Positions 43,586-52,343 of a stretch of 64,000 bases of DNA are shown piece after piece (within the stretch, counting starts at the first letter, position 1; every line of letters begins with the position of its first letter). Source of the stretch: Halolamina pelagica (GTDB lineage: Archaea; Halobacteriota; Halobacteria; Halobacteriales; Haloferacaceae); the NCBI RefSeq assembly GCF_900115675.1, contig NZ_FOXI01000003.1:124001-188000 (forward strand). The letters run 5' to 3'. Both the position numbers and the translations under genes were made by a program. The notes beneath the pieces are model-generated. The model had not been told where the DNA came from. It saw only the letters and a program-made list of their open reading frames with translations, and ran no database searches.

Positions 43586-44389
43586 TCACTCCCCGAGGCC
43601 TGAAAGGACCGTCTCCGCGACGCGAACGCGCTCCAGCGCGCTCACGCGCCGCTGACCGAACACGCCGTGGGCGCTCTCGACGGCCTCCTCGTCGACGGAG
43701 AACTCCACGTCGGGGTAGGTCACGCCCGTCAACACCAGCGGCTCGGGCGGCATCCGCGGCACGCCCGTCCCGCCCTGGAGTGACTCGTCGCTCAGCACCT
43801 CGTCGACCCGCGCGAGCGACTGGCCGTCGACGGCGACCTCGGTGAGGACGCCGACCAGTCGGCGGACGAACTCGCGGGGGAACCCGCCCGCCGAGACGGT
43901 GACGACGAGGAACTCCCCGTCGCGCTTGACCCGGAGGGTCACGTTGCGGACGGTCCCCCGCTCGTCGCTGGTGAGGTTGTGGAAGTCGTGCTCGCCGGCG
44001 AGTCTGTTCGCGGCCTCGCTCGCCGCGGCGTCGTCGGCGTCAGGGGCGTGGAGGTGGTAGGTGTAGGTGCGGCGGCTGGCCGAGTGCGTCGCGTGGAACT
44101 CGTCGGGCACGGCGGCGGCCGCCCACGCCCGGATCGACCCCGGCAGCCGACCGTTGAGCGCGGCCGGGGTGCACCAGTCGGGCGCCCCGAACGCGACCGT
44201 CTGGGCCACCGCGGAGACGCCGGCGTCGGTCCGCCCCGCGGCGGCGTACCCCGGCGGTGTCTCGCCGTCGTCGACGACGCCGCCGGCCTCGAGCGTCTCG
44301 AGCAGCGCCCCCTCGACGGTGGGGACGTCCGGCTGGCGCTGGAACCCGTAGAACGCTCGGCCGTCGTAGGCCAGTCTGAACGCGCGCAT
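43586..44389 (-). CDS. truA: tRNA pseudouridine synthase TruA
   Basis: A 267-aa enzyme forming pseudouridine at positions 38-40 of tRNA anticodon arms. The catalytic Asp56 lies in AAGRTDAGVSA. The opening MRAFRLAYDGRAFYGFQRQ is the TruA signature, and FVRRLVGVLTEVAVDG is the conserved helix near the C-terminus. It faces the stem-loop elements and the M28 gene convergently, with 17 bp between B2 and its stop. Confidence 0.95.
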   Translation of the reverse strand: MRAFRLAYDGRAFYGFQRQPDVPTVEGALLETLEAGGVVDDGETPPGYAAAGRTDAGVSAVAQTVAFGAPDWCTPAALNGRLPGSIRAWAAAAVPDEFHATHSASRRTYTYHLHAPDADDAAASEAANRLAGEHDFHNLTSDERGTVRNVTLRVKRDGEFLVVTVSAGGFPREFVRRLVGVLTEVAVDGQSLARVDEVLSDESLQGGTGVPRMPPEPLVLTGVTYPDVEFSVDEEAVESAHGVFGQRRVSALERVRVAETVLSGLGE

Positions 44390-44832
44390 CTACCGACTGC
44401 TCGTCGTAACTGGGGGTCGTCCGTCGACGTTCACGTCCCGGGTTTTCTGACCACGGATCAAAACGGTGCCGACCGCCCCGGCTGGAGGGGGCCGAATCCC
44501 GGGCGAACACCCCTCCTGTTCGAGTCGAAACACCCCCGATGCCCCGCGATCGAGTCGGCGCTGAATCACTTTCACTCCGGTTCGACCAACGTTATATCCG
44601 CCCCTCTCGTAATCCCACACGAGTGCCGCGACGGCGGCCACACGCCTCACACTATGCCCAGCAACAGCACCCACAGAGAACAAACTGGCTTGTACTACTC
44701 CAAGCCGACCGGGATCCAAACCGTTAATGCGGCCCCACTAGATAGAACTTCTCCGTCACAGATGTCCGATCTACACCCCACCAACGAGAGTCGAGTTCGG
44801 CCACAGGGCGCCGCGTTCGAGGTGAGCGCGCA
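44390..44832 (+). promoter_or_regulatory. Long structured upstream region of nrdJ
   Basis: 443 bp without a supported full gene. It holds a hairpin GGAGGGG (44485-44491) with CCCCTCC (44511-44517), an adjacent short palindrome-like GTTCGAGTCGAAAC, the block ctttcactccggttcgacc (44572-44590), and a TATATC box (~44592). The TATA is far from nrdJ, implying a long leader or an intervening ORF. It looks like a candidate control region for ribonucleotide reductase. It does not contain a cobalamin riboswitch B12 box that I can find. Confidence 0.45.
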
Positions 44833-44836
44833 GTGA
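44762..44836 (+). CDS. 24-codon upstream ORF overlapping nrdJ start
   Basis: ATG 44762 opens 24 codons (MSDLHPTNESRVRPQGAAFE and four more), whose TGA overlaps the nrdJ GTG (GTGA at 44833-44836). The same frame could begin at ATG 44654 (60 aa, MPSNSTHREQTGLYY), but that part has codon use unlike a haloarchaeal gene (AGA, CTA, AAT). Translation coupling to nrdJ is plausible but unproven. Confidence 0.3.
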   Translation: MSDLHPTNESRVRPQGAAFEVSAQ

Positions 44837-47800
44837 GCACGCCCGATCTCGGCGCCGACGAGCTAACCCTGCCGATCAAGCGCACCGACGGGGAGACGCT
44901 CGAGGACCGACTCACCGACAACGCCTACGAGAACATCCTGCCGGCCCGCTACCTCCGGAAGAACGCCGACGGCGAGGTCACCGAGGACCAGGAGGAGCTG
45001 TTCGCCCGCGTCGCCAAGAACATCGCGCTGGCCGAGGCCGTCTACGAGGCCGAGAAGCGCGACGTCGAGGTGACGGTCACGCCCGACCAGCTCAAGCCCG
45101 ACCACCCGCGCCGCGACGAACTCGCCGCGGAAGTGTTCGGCAAGGGGTTCGACGCCGACGCCGACACCGAGACCGTCCTCACCGAACACAACGTCAACAA
45201 GTTCGCCTACGACACCGTCGTCCCCGAACTCGACGCGGAGCTCGCCGACGCCGTCCGCGAGACGCGTCAGGAGTTCGAGACGCTGATGACGGATCTCTCC
45301 TTCATGCCGAACTCGCCGACGCTGATGAACGCCGGCGACGAACTCCAGCAGCTCTCTGCCTGTTTCGTCGACTCGCCCGCCGATGACATCACCGACATCC
45401 ACCAGACGGCCAAGGAGGCCGCCGAAGTGTTCCAGTCCGGCGGCGGCATGGGCTACGCGTTCTGGAAGCTCCGACCCTACGGCGACTCCGTGGGCTCGAC
45501 CGGCGGCATCGCCTCCGGGCCCATCACGTTCATGCGGACGTTCGACCAGATGTGCGAGACCATCGCGCAGGGCGGCGCACGCCGCGGTGCCCAGATGGGC
45601 GTCATGCGCGTCTCGCACCCGGACGTGATCCAGTTCATCCACGCCAAGAACAAGGACGTGAGCCTCGCGAACACGCTGCGGCTCAACGACCCCGACGACT
45701 TCACGCACAACTCCTTCGCGGACGCGCTGGAGGAGGCCCGCGAACTCATCGACGACGAGGGTCGCGTCCCCGAGCACCTCCGGAACGCCGTCGAGGGCCA
45801 CCTCTCGAACTTCAACATCTCCGTCGGCGTCACCGACGACTTCATGGAGGCGCTCAAGAACGACGAGGAGTTCACCTTCACCAACCCCCGGACGGAGGAG
45901 CCCCACATCGCCACGCCGGAGACGAAGGAGCTCTACGACATGTTCGGACTCGGCGAGCACGTCGAGGTCGGCGAGGAGCTCTCCGTGCCCGCGGAGCTGC
46001 TCTGGGAGCAGCTCATCGAGGGCGCCCACGAGAACGGCGAACCGGGCGTCATCTACCTCGAGCGCGTGAACAAGCGCCACTCCTTCGACGTGGAGGAGCA
46101 CCCGGACCACCGCATCCTCGCGACGAACCCCTGCGGGGAGCAGCCACTGGAGGAGTACGAGGCCTGTAACCTCGGCCACATCAACCTCTCGACGCTCGCC
46201 GCGCAGGACGCGCCGGACTGGCGCGTCTGGGCCGACGAGCACGCCGACGAGTACGACAGCCACGAGGACGCCGTCTCGGCGTTCCTCGACGAGGCGATGA
46301 ACTGGGAGGACTTCGACCACCGCATCGCGTACGGCACGCGCTTCCTCGAGAACGTGGTCACGATGTCGGACTTCCCGGTCGACGAGATCGAGCAGAAGGT
46401 CCGGGAGATGCGCAAGATCGGCCTCGGCGTCATGGGGCTGGCCCAGCTCTACATCCAGCTGGGCGTCCGCTACGGCACCGACGACGCCGACGAGATCGCC
46501 CGCCAGCTGATGACCCACATCAACCACGGGTCGAAGGACGCCAGCCACGAACTCGCCGAGGAGCGCGGCGTCTTCTCTGACTGGGGCGACTCGAAGTACG
46601 CCGACCCGACGTCCTACCCCGACTGGTTCGAGCACCACACGGGCGAGGACCCACAGGAGTGGGAAGACGGCTACCCGCTGCGCAACCACAACACGACGAC
46701 CATCGCGCCGACGGGCACCACGTCGATGATCGGCAACACGACGGGTGGCTGTGAGCCCATCTACAACGTCGCCTACTACAAGAACGTCTCCGGCGACGTG
46801 CAGGGCGACGAGATGCTCGTCGAGTTCGACGACTACTTCCTCCGTGCGCTGGAGGACAACGACCTCGACGTCGAGGCGGTCAAGGAGGAGGCCCAGGAGC
46901 AGATGGCCAACAACGAGTTCGACGGCGTCGAGGGGCTGGAGACGGTCCCGACCGCGCTGGGCGAACTGTTCGTGGTCACCGGCGACTTGGACGCCAAGCA
47001 GCACGCCTCGATCCAGTGTGCGGCGCAGGCGGGCGTCGACTCCGCCATCTCGAAGACGGTCAACGCGCCCAACGACGCCAGCCTCGAGGACGCCAAGGAG
47101 GCGTTCGAGTTCGTCTACGACAACGGCGGCAAGGGCGTCACCTACTACCGCGACGGCACTCGCTCGAAGCAGGTGCTCACCACTCGCGCGGACAACACCG
47201 AGTTCGCCGACGAGGACGAGGCCGCGGAGCTGCTGGTCGAGCAGATCACCGAGGTCTTCGGCGGCATCGAGGGCTTCCTCGACAACGAGGACGTGCAGGC
47301 CGCACTCGACACGCAGGTCGAGAGCCTGCTCGCGGAGGCCGACGGCGACGACACGCCCCTCGGCCGCAAGCGCCCGCGTCCGGACGTGCTCCACGGCGTG
47401 ACCCAGCGCATCGACACCGGCTACGGGAAGCTCTACGTCAACATCAACGAGGACCCGAACACCGGCGAGCCGTTCGAGCTGTTCGCCAACATCGGCAACT
47501 CCGGCGGCTTCACCGCTTCCTTCACCGAGGCGCTCGCCAAGACCATCTCCACCTCGCTGCGCTCGGGCGTCGACCCCGAGGAGATCGCCAGCGAACTGCA
47601 GGGCATCCGCAGCCCGAAGGTGGCGTGGGACAAGGGCGAGCAGATCCAGTCGATCCCGGACGCCATCGGGACGGCGATGCGCCGGTACCTCGACGGCGAG
47701 ATCGACAAGGGGATCCCCCAGCAGCAGACGATCGACGAACTCGACGACGAGGCGGCCGACGCCTCCACCGACGGCGGGGCGACGACCGAGCCGCCCTCCG

Positions 47801-47979
47801 AGCCGACGGCGATCGACGTCGACGCCGAGCCCGACGCCGAGGAGGCGGCGTCGGAGGACGCCACGGGCGACCTGATCGCCTCCGGCGAGAGCCCGGAGTG
47901 TCCGGAGTGTGGCTCGATGAGCCTCTACTACTCCGAGGGCTGCAAGACCTGCGAGTCCTGCGGCTGGTCGGAGTGCTGA
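44833..47979 (+). CDS. nrdJ: Adenosylcobalamin-dependent ribonucleotide reductase
   Basis: A 1048-aa class II RNR reducing NTPs or NDPs with B12. Active-site features: an ACFVDSP cysteine near residue 176, the FQSGGGMGYAFWKLRP loop, NPCGEQPLEEYEACNLGH with substrate/radical Cys-Asn-Glu residues, and PTGTTSMIGNTTGGCEPI. The C-terminal redox/zinc tail has CPECGS, CKTCESCGWSEC cysteines, preceded by a TrpD-like acidic linker (~960-1015). The GTG start follows the conserved LTLPIKRTDGETL N-terminus closely. It is convergent to the histidine kinase with a 27-bp gap. Confidence 0.95.
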   Translation: MSTPDLGADELTLPIKRTDGETLEDRLTDNAYENILPARYLRKNADGEVTEDQEELFARVAKNIALAEAVYEAEKRDVEVTVTPDQLKPDHPRRDELAAEVFGKGFDADADTETVLTEHNVNKFAYDTVVPELDAELADAVRETRQEFETLMTDLSFMPNSPTLMNAGDELQQLSACFVDSPADDITDIHQTAKEAAEVFQSGGGMGYAFWKLRPYGDSVGSTGGIASGPITFMRTFDQMCETIAQGGARRGAQMGVMRVSHPDVIQFIHAKNKDVSLANTLRLNDPDDFTHNSFADALEEARELIDDEGRVPEHLRNAVEGHLSNFNISVGVTDDFMEALKNDEEFTFTNPRTEEPHIATPETKELYDMFGLGEHVEVGEELSVPAELLWEQLIEGAHENGEPGVIYLERVNKRHSFDVEEHPDHRILATNPCGEQPLEEYEACNLGHINLSTLAAQDAPDWRVWADEHADEYDSHEDAVSAFLDEAMNWEDFDHRIAYGTRFLENVVTMSDFPVDEIEQKVREMRKIGLGVMGLAQLYIQLGVRYGTDDADEIARQLMTHINHGSKDASHELAEERGVFSDWGDSKYADPTSYPDWFEHHTGEDPQEWEDGYPLRNHNTTTIAPTGTTSMIGNTTGGCEPIYNVAYYKNVSGDVQGDEMLVEFDDYFLRALEDNDLDVEAVKEEAQEQMANNEFDGVEGLETVPTALGELFVVTGDLDAKQHASIQCAAQAGVDSAISKTVNAPNDASLEDAKEAFEFVYDNGGKGVTYYRDGTRSKQVLTTRADNTEFADEDEAAELLVEQITEVFGGIEGFLDNEDVQAALDTQVESLLAEADGDDTPLGRKRPRPDVLHGVTQRIDTGYGKLYVNINEDPNTGEPFELFANIGNSGGFTASFTEALAKTISTSLRSGVDPEEIASELQGIRSPKVAWDKGEQIQSIPDAIGTAMRRYLDGEIDKGIPQQQTIDELDDEAADASTDGGATTEPPSEPTAIDVDAEPDAEEAASEDATGDLIASGESPECPECGSMSLYYSEGCKTCESCGWSEC

Positions 47980-48006
47980 GCTAGCGCAGTTCCCCTTCTC
48001 GCGGTA

Positions 48007-49401
48007 CTACTCCTCGGCCCGCGGCAGCGAGACCGTGATCCGGTTCCCGCGTTCCTCGCCGGCCTCGACCGAGACGGTGCCGTTCGACAGCTCCACGGCC
48101 CAGTAGACGAGCCAGAACCCCAGGCCGCTGCTGTGGTAGACGCTCGTCATGTCGTGGTCGCCCGTGAGCACGTCGGACTCGTACGACGGGATCGGCGTGT
48201 GGTCGTCCTCGACGACGAGTTCGGCGTTCCCGCCCGCGTGGCGCAGCGTGACCGTCACCCGTGGCTGGTCGTCGTCGCTGTGCCGGATCGCGTTCTCCAG
48301 CAGTTCCGTCACCGCCAGTTCCAACTCGGGGCGGCTGACGACGACGGTCGGTTCGAGCGACTCGACCTCGATCACGCACTCGGCGTGCCGGTCGCGGACG
48401 CACTCGACGCTCTCCTCGACGACGCGGCGGAGGTCGATCGGTTCACTGGTCTGCTGGCCGGTGATCAGGTCGATCACCTCGCGTTCCTTCTCCGCGGTCT
48501 CGAGGAGCTGCTTCCCGACCCGACGGATGGTCTCGGTGTGTTCGGACGGCCCCGACTGCTCGCCGTCGATGAGGTCGGCCTGACCGAGGATGACGTTGAG
48601 ATCGTTCCGGAGGTTGTGTCTGAGGAGGTTGTCCATCACGACCAGCTGGCGCTCGCGGCGGCGCCGTTCGGTCACGTCCCTGGTGAACCCCGTGATCCGG
48701 ACCACCTCGCCGTCCCGAACGATCGGCTCCCCCTGCACCCAGACCCACCGTTCGTACGCCTCCTCGGGGTTGACGCGGTACTCGATCTCCACCGACTCGC
48801 CGGCCGAGAGGCGGGCCATCGCGTCCCGAACATCGTCGCGGTCGTCCGGGTGGACCGTGTCGAGGAACGTGCTGGGGTCGGCCCGGTACGTCTCGGTATC
48901 CATCCCGTACACCGTCTCGAAGGCGGCGTTGACGAACAGCACCTCGGACCACTCGGCGTCGACCATCCAGAGCACGTCCGGGGAGACCGTGGCGATCTCC
49001 TCCAGGCGCGTGGCGGTCTCCATCCGTTCGCGCTCGGCCTCCACACGGTCGGTCACGTCGCGGGAGCTGACGACGTAGCCGTCGAGTCGGTCGTCGACGA
49101 GGTTGTACATCCGGCTCTCCAGCCAGACCCAGCCCCCGTCGCTGGTCCGGTGGCGGTACTCGACGGTCTCCTCGACGAGCGTGTCGCGCTCGATCGCGCG
49201 GTCGAACGCCGCACGGGCCTCGTCGACGTCCGCGGGGTGGATGTACTCGAAGGCGTTCTCGCCGATCAGCTCACACGGCTCGAAGCCGAGGATCCGCTCA
49301 GCCGCCTGGTTGGCGTACGTGAACGTCCCGTCGGCGTCGAGGAGGGCGATCTTGTCCTGGGTGTGATCCAGGAGGAGTCCGAGTGATTCGGACTGCTTCA
49401 T
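48007..49401 (-). CDS. PAS-PAS sensor histidine kinase
   Basis: A 464-aa soluble kinase without membrane segments, so it senses a cytoplasmic signal. PAS1 spans about 10-120 and PAS2 about 125-245 (each ends in a DVTxR motif). The HisKA-like helix has the phosphorylated His252 in LLRHNLRNDLNVI. The ATPase N-box (TELLENAIRH), a G1-like VVEDDHTPIP (a variant of the usual DDGPGIP) and G2 SSGLGFWLV complete the HATPase domain. No response regulator is next to it. ATG 49401 was chosen because the very long upstream frame is antisense to other genes. Confidence 0.9.
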   Translation of the reverse strand: MKQSESLGLLLDHTQDKIALLDADGTFTYANQAAERILGFEPCELIGENAFEYIHPADVDEARAAFDRAIERDTLVEETVEYRHRTSDGGWVWLESRMYNLVDDRLDGYVVSSRDVTDRVEAERERMETATRLEEIATVSPDVLWMVDAEWSEVLFVNAAFETVYGMDTETYRADPSTFLDTVHPDDRDDVRDAMARLSAGESVEIEYRVNPEEAYERWVWVQGEPIVRDGEVVRITGFTRDVTERRRRERQLVVMDNLLRHNLRNDLNVILGQADLIDGEQSGPSEHTETIRRVGKQLLETAEKEREVIDLITGQQTSEPIDLRRVVEESVECVRDRHAECVIEVESLEPTVVVSRPELELAVTELLENAIRHSDDDQPRVTVTLRHAGGNAELVVEDDHTPIPSYESDVLTGDHDMTSVYHSSGLGFWLVYWAVELSNGTVSVEAGEERGNRITVSLPRAEE

Positions 49402-49487
49402 CGTCCCTAAATTAACCCGTGTGGGGATAACTCTCACGCAACGACGAGTTTTTCGAACCTGTCGTTCCCCCGCGATATTCCCGGGCG

Positions 49488-50993
49488 TTACGGCTCGATC
49501 GACTTCCGGACCCACCCGGTCGCTCCCGAGGGGCGAGTGCCGGCCTGCGCCTCGCTCTGTCGATCCCCGTTGCCGTCGATGGCTCGGACCACCACCTCGT
49601 GGTCGCTGCTCGCCTCGTACTCGTGTTCCCACATCCGCCACGCGTCGGCGGCCTCGCCGTCCGGTTCGGGCTCCTCGGCGTCGAGCGGCACCGCGCCCGG
49701 CAGCGGCTCCGACAGCGTCGCCTCGGTCCAGCTGTCGCCGCCGTCGGTCGACACCTCGACGGCGCTGATCCCGTCGGTCCCGGCGTAGGCGTGCCCGCCG
49801 ACCCGGACCGTGCTGCCCTCGACGGTGGTGCTGTGGAGTTTGGCGACGGTTTTCACCTCGCCGGTGCCCTCCCAGCCCCGCTGCTCCCAGTAGCCGTCCT
49901 CGGGCTCGGTCCGGATCTCGATGTCGGTGAGCCACTTGGCGTTGGTCTCGCCCCAGTGGCCGGGGACGAGCGTGCGCAGCGGCGCGCCGTGGCCCCGCGG
50001 GAGCGGCCGGCCGTTCATCCCCCACGCCAGCAGGCCGCCGTCCAGCGCCTCGCGGGGGAACGAGACGAAGTAGTCGTCGGCGCCGTGGAGCGTGACACAG
50101 CAGCTCTCGGGGGCGCCCGCCTCGTCGAGCACCGTCGAGACGGGGACGCCGTCCCAGAGCGCGGTGTCGATCTTCGTCCCGTTCAGCGGGTCGCTCACAC
50201 AGCGCAGCGTGACGAAGCGGCGCTCGGCGTCGAACTCCTGAAGCTCCGAGAGCGTGAACGTCCGCTCTTCGGGCACCTCGCCGGTGACGGTGAGGTCCCA
50301 GTCGCCCGGCCCGAGTTTCGGGTCGACCGAGGCGATGTCGACGGTGTAGAACCCGTCCGAGACGAGCGGATCGGCGTCGGGCAGCGAGAGCGAGCGTTCG
50401 TCGGCGGCCGACAGCAGCTCGGCGGCGCCGGGGTCCGGCGGTTCGCGGGCCGTGCCCTCCGTCGACGCCGGCTCGCGGAGGCGGATCGCACTCGCCGCCA
50501 GCGCGGCGACGGCCGCGCCGCCGGCCTGGAGCAGGCGACGGCGCCCCGGCGGCGTCTCGCGGCCGGTCGGCCGGCCCAGGTCCAGCGTGGCGTTCGCGGC
50601 GGCGACGGCGAGCGCGCCCGCGATGCCGGCGCCCAGCGCGCCGAGGAGGCTGCCGGAGAGCACCAGCGTGAGCCCGCCGACGAGCCCGAGCGTCGCGAGC
50701 GCTCGATTGCGCGTGCCCTCGACGTATCGCCCCGCGAGCCCTGTCAGCGCCGCGTAGGCGCCGAGCAGCAGGACGCCGGTCGTGGCCACGAGCAGCGGCT
50801 GGGCCAGCTCCCCGAGCGATCTGACGTTGACGGCGACGAACGCGGGGGCCGCGTCGCGGACGAGCGCGGCCGCGCCGGCGCCGACGAACGCCGGGCTGTC
50901 GCCGGCGGCCAGCAGGGAGCCGGCGACGGCGGCGACCCCGGCGAGGACGCCGACCCCGGCTTCGACCAACTGCGCGCTGCTCGGGCGGTTCAT
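49488..50993 (-). CDS. Membrane-anchored molybdopterin oxidoreductase (sulfite oxidase fold)
   Basis: A 501-aa fusion. Residues 1-140 hold four or so membrane helices. A second twin-arginine-like segment RRRLLQAGGAAVAALAAS follows at 151-168. Then comes the sulfite-oxidase Moco domain: DWDLTVTGEV, FVTLRCVSDPLNG with Mo-ligand Cys265, GHWGETNAKWL. A C-terminal Moco dimerisation-like beta domain ends it. The fold transfers oxygen or reduces sulfoxides and nitrate; the substrate is unknown. The catalytic part presumably faces outside. The order, helices before an internal RR motif, is unusual. Confidence 0.82.
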   Translation of the reverse strand: MNRPSSAQLVEAGVGVLAGVAAVAGSLLAAGDSPAFVGAGAAALVRDAAPAFVAVNVRSLGELAQPLLVATTGVLLLGAYAALTGLAGRYVEGTRNRALATLGLVGGLTLVLSGSLLGALGAGIAGALAVAAANATLDLGRPTGRETPPGRRRLLQAGGAAVAALAASAIRLREPASTEGTAREPPDPGAAELLSAADERSLSLPDADPLVSDGFYTVDIASVDPKLGPGDWDLTVTGEVPEERTFTLSELQEFDAERRFVTLRCVSDPLNGTKIDTALWDGVPVSTVLDEAGAPESCCVTLHGADDYFVSFPREALDGGLLAWGMNGRPLPRGHGAPLRTLVPGHWGETNAKWLTDIEIRTEPEDGYWEQRGWEGTGEVKTVAKLHSTTVEGSTVRVGGHAYAGTDGISAVEVSTDGGDSWTEATLSEPLPGAVPLDAEEPEPDGEAADAWRMWEHEYEASSDHEVVVRAIDGNGDRQSEAQAGTRPSGATGWVRKSIEP

Positions 50994-51088
50994 ACGGTCG
51001 AAGTGGGGCTCCGCGAGGGAAAGCGTTCCCCCAGTGGCACGTTCGGTCCCCCGTAACTGCTTTCTCGCCGGGGGCTCGACTGCCGGGT

Positions 51089-51226
51089 GTGAGCGATCCG
51101 GAGCAGGAGGTCACGGCGCCGGGGCGACCCTGTCCCCACTGCGGCGAGACGATGGTCCACCGCCACTGCGAGTACGTCTGCCCCCAGCACGGCGTCGTCT
51201 TCGACTGTGCGGACACGTTCTACTGA
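51089..51226 (+). CDS. Zinc-finger microprotein (CPxCG type)
   Basis: A 45-aa protein from GTG 51089: an acidic start, then PCPHCGETMVHRHCEYVCPQ, HGVVFDCADTFY. Cysteines and histidines are spaced for one or two zinc sites (CPHC, C-x-x-x-C, H, C). It resembles the haloarchaeal HVO_2523-like zinc finger group; that name is tentative. Such microproteins have been linked to motility and biofilm control in Haloferax. It is divergent from the molybdopterin enzyme. Confidence 0.65.
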   Translation: MSDPEQEVTAPGRPCPHCGETMVHRHCEYVCPQHGVVFDCADTFY

Positions 51227-51380
51227 CCGCGCGACGGGTTCTACCGACCGCGAGATCGGTTCAATCGATGTCACCGCACCGCACAGTTAAGGCACTCCGG
51301 GTCCAACTGCCGGTACGGCACTGACTTTTCGCTCGGCGTCGACGGCGCGGGCCGCGGCCGGCGAGGGTCACCGCATCTCC

Positions 51381-52334
51381 ATGGTCGAACAACGACAGCT
51401 CGCCCGAAGTAAACGGATCCACCGCGAGACTGGCAAGACGTTCTACGTCGCGACGCGCTTCCTTCCGGAGCGCGTGCGTCACCCGACGTACGTGCTGTAC
51501 GCCTTCTTCCGCGTCGCCGACGAGGTCGTCGACGGCGACAACGACCTCGACCCCGAGGAGCGGACCGAGCGCCTGGAGTCGTTCCGGCGCGCGGCGCTGG
51601 GCCAGGAACCGACCGACGACCCCGTGCTCGCAGCGTTCGCGGAGATCCGCGAGCGCCACGACATCCCCGAGTCGGACGTGAACACGTTCGTCGACGCGAT
51701 GGCGACCGACGTGGAGAAGGCACGCTACGAGACATACGGGGAGCTCCGCGAGTACATGGACGGCTCCGCGGCCGCCGTCGGGCGGATGATGACCGCCGTG
51801 ATGGCGCCGGACCGCGCCGAGGCGGCGCTCCCCGCGGCGACGGCGCTGGGCGAGGCGTTCCAGCTGACCAACTTCGTCCGCGACGTGCGCGAGGACGTGA
51901 TCGAGCGCGACCGGATCTACCTCCCCGCGGAGACGCTTGAGGCCCACGGCGCCAGCCACGAGCAGATCGCCCGCCTGGAGTTCGACGAGAACGTCGCCGA
52001 CGCGGTACGGGCCGAGCTCACCCGGGCGGAGGCGCTCTACCGGGACGGCGTCGCCGGCATCGAGCTACTCCCGAAGGACTGCCAGTTCCCGGTGCTGCTG
52101 GCGGCGATCCTCTACGCCGACCACCACCGACTGATCCGCGATCGCGACTACGACGTGGTGTCGGCGACGCCCTCGCTGTCGACGCCGCGGAAGCTCTGGC
52201 TCGCCGCCCGGGCCCGGCTGGCGTGGTGGCGCAACCCCGACCCACTCGCCGTGTTCCGCTCCGTCAGCGCGGTCCCGAGCGACGAGACCGACCACCGGCT
52301 CCAACGGGCGACCGGGCGGCTGCCGGTTCCCTGA
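51381..52334 (+). CDS. crtB: Phytoene synthase
   Basis: A 317-aa trans-isoprenyl diphosphate synthase (head-to-head). It condenses two geranylgeranyl diphosphates to phytoene, first committed step of carotenoids. Both Asp-rich substrate sites are visible: ADEVVDGDNDLD (near 50-60) and NFVRDVREDVIERDRIYLP (near 165-183). Other squalene/phytoene synthase residues are also in place. It is transcribed away from the crtD-lyeJ-cruF operon, with the HNH gene between. Confidence 0.92.
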   Translation: MVEQRQLARSKRIHRETGKTFYVATRFLPERVRHPTYVLYAFFRVADEVVDGDNDLDPEERTERLESFRRAALGQEPTDDPVLAAFAEIRERHDIPESDVNTFVDAMATDVEKARYETYGELREYMDGSAAAVGRMMTAVMAPDRAEAALPAATALGEAFQLTNFVRDVREDVIERDRIYLPAETLEAHGASHEQIARLEFDENVADAVRAELTRAEALYRDGVAGIELLPKDCQFPVLLAAILYADHHRLIRDRDYDVVSATPSLSTPRKLWLAARARLAWWRNPDPLAVFRSVSAVPSDETDHRLQRATGRLPVP

Positions 52335-52343
52335 GCCGGCTTC

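Noticed and set aside
44519-44532. T-arm-like GTTCGAGTC suggesting a tRNA
   Set aside because: No acceptor stem, anticodon arm or D arm can be folded around it.
43979-44761. Long open frame before nrdJ on the + strand
   Set aside because: The first part is antisense to truA and the rest has rare codons. Only its last 24 codons remain a weak candidate.
44390-44832. Cobalamin riboswitch before nrdJ
   Set aside because: No B12 box or riboswitch core found; cobalamin riboswitches are not established in haloarchaea.
49402-51216. Extension of the histidine kinase frame upstream
   Set aside because: It runs antisense-frame through the molybdopterin gene; the PAS domain begins at MKQSESLG.
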